A stretch of DNA of 64,000 bases from Anabas testudineus (lineage: Eukaryota; Chordata; Actinopteri; Anabantiformes; Anabantidae). The stretch is from the NCBI RefSeq assembly GCF_900324465.2, contig NC_046626.1, positions 21,432,496 through 21,496,495 of the forward strand, given 5' to 3'. The notes under the pieces were generated by a model that saw only the letters and a program-made list of their open reading frames with translations, had not been told where the DNA came from and searched no databases. This document shows positions 25,801-35,800 of this stretch, in pieces. Each line of letters begins with the position of its first letter. Position 1 is the first letter of the stretch. Made by a program: the position numbers and the translations under genes.

Positions 25801-25829
25801 AACCAGAAACAGCCAAATCGTTTGTCTAA
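22821..25829 (+). CDS. Claudin, claudin-10/15 type tight-junction protein
   Basis: Five coding exons, phase-consistent (219 aa): 22821-23037, 24949-25113, 25245-25326, 25444-25557, 25748-25829. The start is chosen at 22821 because GCCACCATG is an ideal Kozak context; an in-frame ATG at 22779 is weaker. Four membrane segments are visible: the first near residues 7-25, then RALMIISLLLGLISMIVALLG, then GGILSILAG to CSWYAY, then GLFLGWAGASLAIVGGGLL. The first extracellular loop has the claudin signature W...NLWHSC...C. The tail ends in KSFV, a PDZ-binding type end. The exon number and DFYNPL/KYELG segment match claudins 10 and 15 rather than 18. Claudins set paracellular ion selectivity in epithelia. 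It lies divergently from il20rb. The exact paralogue is not decided. Confidence 0.9.
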
Positions 25830-26193
25830 CAGCACACGTCGCTCTGCCTGTACACGTGTTAAAGACGTTATTGCTTACACTGGTTTTGTGAAGGTTCACT
25901 GTCACAATAACAATAATAACAGAGTTTCAACCCTAAAAGTAAAGTTTCTTAGCGTGGACCTGCTGCTGGGAGGACCGGCCCCACAGTACGACTGAAAGGA
26001 CTGTGCACACAATATACATTACAATATATATACAATATTCTGTCCGACTGGCGAAAGTTTGAAGTATGTTTTTGTCCTTTTTCTTATTTGTTTTAAAAGT
26101 TTTTGAGGTGAAATCTTAAATCTAAATGTTGGAAATAGACTTTTTGGATAATTGTTAATGATTGTAAAATGCTGTTTGAATTATTAGTTTCTG

Positions 26194-26199
26194 AATAAA
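26194..26199 (+). terminator. Poly(A) signal of the claudin gene
   Basis: AATAAA followed by a T/G-rich stretch, about 365 bp after the claudin stop codon. Confidence 0.7.
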
Positions 26200-28640
26200 G
26201 TTTGTTTTACATATTCAACTGTATTAATGCATGTATACTGTATGTGATATGTTACAAGCAGAAAATATATTTCTACTGGTTTGACATCCTTTTTCTCAGC
26301 ACTAATCTAAAGACTCCAAACGTTAATGAATTAACAAATTAAAGTAGTTGCATAATTCTGAATCTCTACTTCACCAACACCGATAAGTATCTGTTCATCT
26401 GTCAAACAACTGACAGTATGGAAAAAGAATAAAATAGAAAACAGTACAATACATCTCAAAAAAGAGCCGGTGCAGAGTGCAGCAGGGTTCATTAAAATCA
26501 TCATGAAGAAAAATTCTAACTCATGCTGTGATGTGCTGACTCGCCTTTCCTGCCTCCTCCTATAATTATGTTTCAACAAATGGCTTAAACCACACACAAG
26601 GTTGAATCGGTTGAAAGCTGTATTTAGTGTTTTTATCGTCTGTGTAAAAGAAAAGAAAAGATTAGTTTCACTACAAGTTGTGTTTGAGGAAAAGAAATGG
26701 CCTCTGCCGACTGCCTGGATGGATAAAAGTGAGCAGAGATATCTAATATTCCATAATCCATTCAAAACATGTCACGATTCTAACATTTCACAATAAAAAT
26801 AAAATAAAAAATAAACAAAATTAAATTAGGCATTTTGTGTTATTTATTTTGTCCATGCTGTCATTTGCTGACTCTATTTAGAAGACAAATTATTTCTGAA
26901 AAGTAAGATGCTGTATATTATAATAGTTGATACTTAACTAACTTACTTAATAAAACTATTAATTACTTGTGAAATAATTTGTTTAGTAAAAAACAACAAA
27001 CTTTCCAAACCACCATGTTCTGAACCGTCACACAGAGAAATAGACGGAACCGCCCTTTAAGAATCCTGGTTCATCTAAACTCATGGGTTTAAACATCTGT
27101 CAGTCAAATCAAACTACACATAGGATTGGCCGGTTGGTCACATGGAGGAACTGAGGTGGGCCCAGTCCAGAGCCCTGGAGAACAACCACAAACAGGTCAA
27201 TACAGTAAAACCTGTCAGACCTTCACTCTGGTAATAACGTTTTTAACTGTGGTTTAAGTTCATGCTGTATTTTTCTTCAACGAGATTAGTTTGAATATTT
27301 AAGTTAATCTTATATTCTTGTAACATAAGTGCCTTAAGCTCAATGAGCATCAATGAGAATGAGGCTAAAGTTACATCTCAGTTAGCTTCAGGCTCTGTGG
27401 TTAATGGAAACCGGATTTCTTTAGTGCAGCGACCTGCTCACCGTTTTTTAAACCTTTAATGTTACCGCACATGTTTTAGACACAGAAAACTATGTGTGGT
27501 GCTGTTACTGCATCTGAAGCTGAACCGCCACCATGTGGACGATGTTTGAACAGTGAGAACTCTTTGGTTCTTCTAAAATAATCCAGACCAGGACCACACC
27601 AGGTTCTGACTGATGACGTCAGCAGTGTTTCTTTTCTGGACGTTCAATACATTCACGGTCACTTCATTCAGTCCATTCCTCAACCACATGTTTGTACATC
27701 ATTGTTCATATTCACGTCCCGGCACGTGGAACAACCACAGGCGGGTTCACTGCTTCACAGGGAGTTTTGCACTTGCACAAGATTTTAAATAAAACTTTCA
27801 CCTGTTAGTTTTTTTAAAACACTGCAGCCACACTTGTTCGGAGAAGTCTGTCTGTCTGCAGTGTGTTTGTGTAATCTCCTGTGTAATAATGATGATTAAT
27901 GCACTACAGGCCAGTAATCCACCTGTGTCTGTTTACCTGCTGACGGGCAGAACAGTGGATTAAAGCTACACACTCTTCTTTCTGTAGTCCTCTGCAAAAC
28001 TGCTGCTCAACCTTCAGCCGGCGTCTTTAACGTCTGCACACGTCTTCATTTGATATCACTGAGATAGTTCTGGTTGGTAAGTTCAGTGTTTCACATAAAT
28101 ACTTAAAGTTTTAAGTGATTGAAGTACAAATACACCAGTATCTAGGAGGTCCATGTACTGATGAATGAAGTATCCCGGCCAAGAGGACAGCGTTAGAACA
28201 GAGAACGCCGTGTTTGTCATAAACTAAACCATCACACCATCTCCCAGTGAATCATCCCCAGAGTATTGATGACTTTTATAGGCTCTGTACATTGGTTTTG
28301 TACTATTGCAAACAAAAAGAATGAACTTTGTGTTCTGAGGATAAACTGTCAATAAAAAAGCTGCTAAAATTAACTCCCCCCTCCCTCTGTCTCTCTTTGT
28401 CTCTCTAATCTGGTCCTGTTGTGCTGACTGGGGGAGAACCGGCTTCAATCCTCTCAGCCGGCTCATTCAGGAAGTCTGCGTCTGCCTCTCTGGATGTTGT
28501 GTCTTGTCGGGGGGGAGGAGGAAAGTTGCTCTGTGCAGCAGCAGGGTTGGTCAAAGTTCACATCCGGGCCTCCCGATTGGCTGGAGGGGGGCTGAGGCCT
28601 TCCCATGACGGACAGCAGGTGTTTACATATAGAGCTTCTC
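26200..28640. other. Intergenic region between claudin and sag
   Basis: No exon recognised. Near 27.9 kb there are a TAATCC (27915-27920) and a GGATTA (27957-27962), the core of CRX/OTX photoreceptor sites, about 0.7 kb before the inferred arrestin first exon; two 6-mers are weak evidence on their own. An open frame at 26331-26765 (-) has no recognisable domain. Confidence 0.4.
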
Positions 28641-28649
28641 TGATCGACG

Positions 28650-28699
28650 CTCGTCTCCTCCTCTGATCCAACAAAGCTGCCTTCACATCTGCAACACAG
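28650..28699 (+). other. sag: Putative 5' non-coding exon of sag with upstream promoter
   Basis: A weak TATA-like ACATATAGAG (28625-28634) and an inverted CCAAT box (GATTGGCT, about 28575) precede a short exon ending at ACAG|GTGAGT (28699). The next acceptor on this strand is CTCTCAG at 32814, giving a second exon (32815-32901) that contains the arrestin ATG. If correct, intron 1 (28700-32814) contains the whole antisense TRIM gene. Transcript support is needed to confirm the join. Confidence 0.5.
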
Positions 28700-30025
28700 G
28701 TGAGTGCTTCTGATTCTAAGAACGTGTGGAGTTTCTTCTGTCTGTTTATGAGAGTTTAAAATGAAAAAATGAGCTTCACAGTGTCCAAACTCTGAACACC
28801 TTCAGTGACGATGTCTGGGAATTATCAACGGATAGAAGAGAAATGGAGACAATTGTAATGTTAATGAAGAATTTAAGGGTTTATTGGTATATTGAGTGGT
28901 AAAGTCCTAGTGGGCGACATAAATAAATCTGATTTGATCAGAAATTAAAATACGATGAAGATTTTGTTCCTGAAATGAGTTTGATTTGAGTTTTGTACAT
29001 AGTTGTTGTGTATTATTTTTAGATTAGAATAATCTCTAATAGCCAAAACTATTGTTATTATTCCCAAATAATAAAAGAAGTGGAGTTAGCTTGTTGCTTT
29101 GTGTGAGGAGAGGTGAAACCAATCAGAGAAGGTTGAGGTTAACAGGATTAAAAAGCTCAGCTGAGTTAAGTCTCCTCAAATCTCTCGATCGTTTCAATTC
29201 AATTAACTCAGCAAAGAGAAATCATTCAGAGACGCAGCACAAATAGACGCAGCTCCATGATGTAATACAATCAAATAATACCCTTCAGTCAGATGTGGAG
29301 ATGAAGCCGTTCGTGTGTTCAGTCAGTTCAAATTCTCTAATCAAAAAAAAAAAAAAACATCTCTATGACAACATGTTTAAAACTAGAAATTAAAGCTTCC
29401 GTGTGTTTAATGCAGCCACGTTAAATAAAGTGTGATCATTCTTATTTTCAGGTGATAAACTAATAAAAACATAATTATAAATTATAAATTGAAATTGCAT
29501 TATTTTGGTGTCAGGTGTCAAATAACAGCTTCTGTCTCAGACAATAGCACCAATCCAAGAGAGATTTTAAGATTTAATTTCACCCAAAACACTGAAACAC
29601 TAAACAGCAACTGTGCAAACAAAGTGACTGGGTTGGGAGGAGGCGCTGAGTAACGTTTAGCCACCTGATGAACATGGTTATATTCACACTGCTTCCTCCT
29701 TCCTCCTCCTGTTTGAGACAGTTGGTGGCTGTGTGATATTTGCTGCAGCAGCTAGACGTCACTAAACAGCCATTTTTATTTATGTGTAGTTTCTTGCTGC
29801 TGTTACAAACAACCTATGAACTCATATTGATCATATTTATCTCATTAAGTTTGCCTTCCCCCAAAAAAAGTGCTCATTATGTTGAATTATTTCTATGATG
29901 TTATCGGATTCATTCCTTAATTATATTAGAACAAATTAAAGTTAATAGTCCACAAATGAAATAAGAAAAATCATGATGTAGAAGTCTTCATACTTCACTG
30001 GATCCAGTTAAACGAGCTGATTCCT

Positions 30026-31456
30026 TCAAATCAGTTTAGGTTTCCTTCTCGTCTGAGCTGATCTTTGTACTGAAGCTCTCACTGAAAGCTTCACTGGTAA
30101 AATCTTCAGTGTGACGTGTTTCACGGTCCTGAAGTACGGAAACACTCTGTCTGTGAACGTGTCTTTAAAAGTGTAAATGTCTGTGTCCGTGTCCGGATCA
30201 AAGAACGTCAGTCGTCCTGCCTCCCAGTTCAGATTCACTCGGATCCTCTTAAGAGTCGTGTTCAGTTGGAAAACACTGGATGAATGCAGAGTGGACTGAG
30301 TCTTGTATTTACCATCACGGAACCAGATTGTCCAAAGTCCAGGCCAGAAATGTGCTTTCCTCTGGACCGACTCTGAGAACACACCCAGTTCCCAGTCTGT
30401 GCTGTCTCCAACCTCAACAACCCAGCTGTGCATCCCTGATGTGAAGCCCTCAGAGCCCAGGACGGAGCAGGGACACCACTTCAGTCGTTCTGGGTTTTCA
30501 GGGAGCTGCTGTTCCCCTTCACATCTCACACTGGTCAGATCTTCAGACAGGATCAGTTCTGGATGAGCAGTGTTTGGATCCAGAACCACAGGAGTGTAGG
30601 AGACCACGTCCTTCATCTTGGTCCAGATGTTGAAGCTCAGGTTTCCCAGGTGTTTGACCTGGTCTATCAGAGCTCCTAAGGGCAGCTGTGGATCCTCCAG
30701 CAGGGGGCGCTGCTGGACTCTTTCCACTGCAGCCTTGTAGTTGTTGAGGAATGAGACGTCTCCAGCTCTCAGCTCCTCCTCTGTGGCTCTGACGGTGTCT
30801 GAAAGAGCTGCTATCTCTCTGCTCAGAGCCTCCATCTTCTCCTTCATCCTCTGACTCTTGTGCTCCTCTTCCTCCCTCAGTGCAGCCATCCTGGCCTCCT
30901 CTTCCTCTTCTAGGAACTGGTGAAGCTTCTTGAACTGCTCCTTGATCTGCCTCTCTGTGTGTCGGGCCTGGACCTTAATGTGTTCTGCTGTTTGATCAAA
31001 CTTCACTTTAGCTTCTTCACAAACCTTCAACTTTTCCTTTAAGGGCTCCAGAGTTTCCTCGAGTTCCTTCCTGTGTTGTCGAGTAACTTCTTCGATGGGT
31101 CTGAATCTGTGGTTGATGTGATTTTCTGAATCTCTGCAGATGAGACAAAGCGGCTGCTGATGGTCCAGACAGAAGAGTTTGAGTTTCTCCGAGTGCAGAC
31201 TGCAGAGACTCTCTGAACATCTCTGATCTGTCTCCTGCAACAAACTCTCACACAGGTTCTTTAAAGCCAGGTTACAGGGAGGTTCACTCTGAAAAGATAG
31301 TCTCTTACAAACCGGACAGTCATGGATCAGTTTCTCTGTCCATGAGTTCTGCAGACAGACTTTACAGAAGCTGTGGCTACAGGACAGGATGACAGGATCT
31401 TTAAAGATGTCCTGGCAGACAGGACAGCAGAGCTCCTCCTCTAATCTGGAAGACAT
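30026..31456 (-). CDS. Intronless TRIM35/NF7-like E3 ubiquitin ligase, RING/B-box/coiled-coil/PRY-SPRY
   Basis: A 476-residue single-exon frame. The RING finger is at about residues 11-50 ([22 protein letters not shown]), the B-box 2 at about 82-115 ([20 protein letters not shown]), a coiled coil at about 125-250, and PRY-SPRY from about 285 ([18 protein letters not shown]) to about 460. All zinc ligands are present. TRIM proteins of this kind attach ubiquitin to targets recognised by the SPRY domain, many of them in antiviral or inflammatory signalling. It lies antisense within the inferred first intron of sag. The part encoding the B-box through the PRY domain is nearly identical to the sense copy at 36.3-37.7 kb, whereas the RING and the end of SPRY differ. 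A CACTGG|ATCC-type 3' end gave no clear poly(A) call; TTTATT near 29775 is one candidate. Confidence 0.9.
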   Translation of the reverse strand: MSSRLEEELCCPVCQDIFKDPVILSCSHSFCKVCLQNSWTEKLIHDCPVCKRLSFQSEPPCNLALKNLCESLLQETDQRCSESLCSLHSEKLKLFCLDHQQPLCLICRDSENHINHRFRPIEEVTRQHRKELEETLEPLKEKLKVCEEAKVKFDQTAEHIKVQARHTERQIKEQFKKLHQFLEEEEEARMAALREEEEHKSQRMKEKMEALSREIAALSDTVRATEEELRAGDVSFLNNYKAAVERVQQRPLLEDPQLPLGALIDQVKHLGNLSFNIWTKMKDVVSYTPVVLDPNTAHPELILSEDLTSVRCEGEQQLPENPERLKWCPCSVLGSEGFTSGMHSWVVEVGDSTDWELGVFSESVQRKAHFWPGLWTIWFRDGKYKTQSTLHSSSVFQLNTTLKRIRVNLNWEAGRLTFFDPDTDTDIYTFKDTFTDRVFPYFRTVKHVTLKILPVKLSVRASVQRSAQTRRKPKLI

Positions 31457-32853
31457 TTTCTAACACAGCAGCTGAAAATCACTCAGTGTCCTTGTTCCCT
31501 CAAAGTTACTTAACCTTACTTCTCTCACAGTCTTTGTTCTTTTCAAACTCCTGTTCAGTGTTTAGAGTTGGCAGCAGGTTGAAGTGGTAGCATCCCAGTA
31601 TTCCTAGTATTCCCAGTATTCCCTCCTGTAGCTGTCCTCTCTCAGTGCTGGTCTTGTTCTGAAGGTGAATCTTTTCTTAGTGTCTCAGTGTGTTTGTCTC
31701 TTCTCAGAATAACAGCCTCTGTTTCCTGCTCTGTCAGCTGAGTCACCTGAGGGGTGGAGTTTGGACACTGCAGTAGATTCTCTACAGCATTTTGTAGTAC
31801 CTGCTAAAGTAGTTCACTGTTATCTATAGTAGTACTGCAGTGCTTCAGTATCTGGTCTTCGGGAGTCCTTCTGCAGGTGTGTACAGGGACAGATATGTTG
31901 AGGCAGCTCAGATAATTAGTTTGATTCAATAATGAATAAATACCAACCAAATAATAATTTAAATAAGCAATCAAAGGTTTTTAAGACGTCATCTATAAAA
32001 ATAGCAGAGATTCAATCTGGAATCCGTCTTCTTGTAAAACAGCGTTAAACAGGTTGAACAGGTAGAATTCCTTTACTGTCGTCTCTCAACGAGGAAGAAG
32101 TCGTTTCCCAGTTTGTCTGAAGTGAGTTCGAGCCTCATCGCTTTGAGGTTTTATTAAATATGTATTGATATCCGTTACAGATGAGGAGTTTTCTAAAGTG
32201 ACATCCTGCTAATAAAGATCAGTCACAACATTAACTCCACCTGTTTTAATGTTAGGGTGGACATGGGTCAGTGTGGGCCCCAGAACCACCACAGTAATAA
32301 AACCACCAGGTGGGTTTGATGTTGTGGTTGATCAGTGTTTATCTTGTGCCTTTAAATCCAGTTCTTACAGGATGGAGGTACTTTAGGAGGAAAGCACTGA
32401 ACTAAAACAGCAGGTCGGTCTAAAGAGGTCCACATCTACCTCGGATTTCTAAGTCCTGCTCCGTGGAATCAAACCACACTGCTCATGGTCTTAGTGATTT
32501 ACAGCTTGTGTATGCACTCATTACAAAAACAAGATCATTTACAGCATGTGGAGCTGAATCTGAGTCTTTAGTCCAGTTGGGAGCATGGAGCTGCATTAAT
32601 TAAAGTTCTTAGTTGGTCCAAGGACCTTTACTTTTATTCTCTTTTCCATGAGATTTAAATTAATATGTGCAGGTAACGTTTTAGACGCTGTGTGATGTCA
32701 GATCTCAGCGATTTGAATTTTTACATCCATCACCTTCACCCGGTGAGTTTAGATTGATCCCGTCTTCAGCTTGTTGTTGTTTAAAGATGGTTGTGTCTCT
32801 CTTTTTTCTCTCAGGCTCGTCTGACTTCCTGATTCGTCTCGACCTTCAGCAAC

Positions 32854-35800
32854 ATGAGTTCAAAAAATGTTGTTTTCAAGAAGATTAGCAAAGACAAGTC
32901 GGTGAGTGAAACGTTTCCGAAGTAGCACTGCAGGACCACAAGGTTACTGGTCCTGAAATGGGCCCAGAATGTGAGGTGGAAATCAAGCTCTGATGAACAC
33001 AGACAACAAACACATTATAGTTAAAGTCCACATCATGATAGCCACTAAATGAAGAAGGGCTTCGCTTCTTAGACGTACTGCTTCTGAATTTAATGGCATA
33101 TGTCAAGAAAACCTTTGTTGAGATGATTCATCATTCAAATACCAATGTTTAAAAAGGGTTTACTTCTTTATAAATTCATGAATCATATTATTGTAGCTTA
33201 GCATTATGTTGGACTGCAGAAACACAGAATGTAAATGTCCCCCTGTGTCTTTATTCGTGCTTCAGGTTGGAGTGTACATGGGGAAAAGAGACTTTGTGGA
33301 CCGTGTTGACTCCGTGGATCCAGTGGGTGAGTCGGACTAAAATTAAACGTGGACAAACGTGTTATACGTACGGCAGGGACCTCGAAGAGGTTAGATTAAA
33401 GGTTAGATTAAAGTCATCAAGAGCTGCTCGTGAGGCTGTGGTGACTCTGCACAATCGACTCCAGAAGTACAAGGCTTTTCTGTTTTACTGAAGACCTTTG
33501 GGTTTAGGTTCAGAGTGTCAGCTGGGGACGCCTCAATATGTTGAACAACACAGATTCTAGCTCCTTATGTCTCAGGTGAACGTGTCCTTTTAAATTTCTC
33601 TCTCTTCTTGTTTGTAACTAACAGGGTTGAATCAGTGAGATTTCAGTTTCGTTTTGAGCTTGTTGCTGTTATGTAATTACTGTAATTATTGTTCCACTAG
33701 ATGGCATCATCCTCATTGATCATGAGGCGCTGCAGGGGAGAAAAGGTCAGTAACCTGCACTTCATTCCTGTCATCCATCCCACTACAGATCAGGCTACAG
33801 ACTCCTTTCACTTGTAAGATTTTTAAATCACTGACAGAATAAAATCCTTTCCAAACACAGTTGGATTTTCCTTTGATTGATTTCAGTATTTCTGAATCTG
33901 GTTCCATCTTTTCACTGCAATAATCAGACAGATAAATGGAAAAAGATGAGATAAAATGAGTCCAGTTTATTTCCATGTTGAAGCTAAATGACTTTTTTTA
34001 CCACCCCCTCGTCTCTCCTCTACCCTCCAGTGTTCGTCACCCTGTCCTGCACCTTTCGCTATGGCAGAGATGATGTGGATGTGATTGGAATCGCGTTCCG
34101 CAGGGAGCTGTACCTGTCAACTCGCCAGGTGTACCCACCTCTGCAGGACCGCGAGAAGGGGATCCACAGCAGGACTCAGGCCAGACTGATGCGCAAGCTG
34201 GGAGACAACGCTTACCCGTTCTTCTTCGAGGTGAGAGTCTGTTAATGGCAGCTGATCAGAGACTCACAGACTGGATGAAGGTTTTAAACAGCTGCACAAG
34301 AAGAGAGACGTACTTCACATACTGTGTGTTCACAGACTGTAGTGAAACTCCAACTGTACGTATTACAGTACTGACACTGGGTGAAAGTAAAAACATACAG
34401 TATTTGTTCAGGGAGCAAGATGTTTCAGAGATAATTTTTCAGAGAAATTCATGGCATGAATCTGGAACATGATCAGATGTTTAGGCCACAGTTCAGTATT
34501 GATTTCTGCATTTGTCATCCAGTACATAACTATACTTCATTTTGTATTTATTGAGTAGAAACATGTTACAAAACTTCTCTTATTGTGAAGAGGTGCTGTC
34601 AACTCACAGATCAGCCCGGCAGCAGTGCAGAGATATGCATTTGTAGTAGTTTTTGATAAGTAAGGAGAGAACTTAGTAAATGGACTACTGAAGGGCATTG
34701 ACGAGCAGGGAGAGGCCTGGACAGAGAAGAATGGATTGATCTTAACTGTCATTAACATTTGCCTGTTTTAGCTCGTTCATTGTGTGCATGTGCTATAAAA
34801 CAGAGTTTAAGTAAAGAAGGACTGACTGAGCTGTTTCCCCTCAGTTTCCTGACAACCTGCCTTGCTCAGTGTGTCTGCAGCCAGCACCCCATGATGTCGG
34901 CAAGGTAGGATCCTGCTAGCTGCTGATTCTGAACATCAGTACGATGCCCGGCGGTGACTCCTCTTTTCTTCTTCTACAGCAATGTGCAGTGGAGTTTGAG
35001 ATCAAGGCGTTCAGCGCTGAGAGCCAAGACGCCAAAGTCCGCAAGCGGTGAGTCTCAGCTGATGTTGGCTGGAAGTTTCAGTCTTAAAGCTGAACGATGG
35101 CTCAATTTATTTATAGCTCTGAAATAGAGCTAGAACATTGTTTATACGCGTGTTTCTTTTCTTTGTTCAACAGGAGCACAGTGAAGCTGTTGATCAGAAA
35201 GGTCCAGTTTGCTCCTGAGAGCGAGGGAGAGGCCCCCTCTGTCGAAACCACCAGAGACTTTCTCATGTCAGACAAACCGCTGCATGTTAAAGCCACTCTG
35301 GACAAAGAGGTGAGAGCCTTCATCCATATGAATCTTGAGCTTCTCAAGAATTCACATCAGGAAATCTGAGAGTCTAAAGAACAAAATCAGCCGCATCACT
35401 GATAGAACTTATTATTGTATTAATCACTTTAGTCACTTTTAAGGTAGATTACAATCGATTTAAACTACATTAGATGTCTGTAAAGCACTTTCCAAAGGGG
35501 CCAATAACTCTCTGGTTTCAGATTTACTACCACGGGGAGCCCATCAAAGTCCACGTCAGCGTCACAAACAACTCCAGCAAAAACATCAAGAACATCATCG
35601 TCTCTGGTGATTTTACTGCTCGTCTTATTTTCTGTGTACTCGTGTTTGATAACTGTGTGAAGCTGTTTGACTTTTGCTGCATGTGACCTGTGAGTGACGT
35701 TTCTTTGTGTCTTCCCTTCAGTTGATCAGGTTTCCACTGTGGTGTTGTACTCCAATGACAGCTACGTCAAATCTGTGGCCATCGAGGAGTTCGGGTAACT

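Noticed and set aside
22821-25829. Assignment of the claudin as cldn18 from synteny
   Set aside because: Loop and exon sequences (NLWHSC, DFYNPL, KYELG) fit claudin-10/15 better.
26331-26765. 144-codon minus-strand open frame downstream of the claudin gene
   Set aside because: AT-rich composition and no domain; most likely chance.
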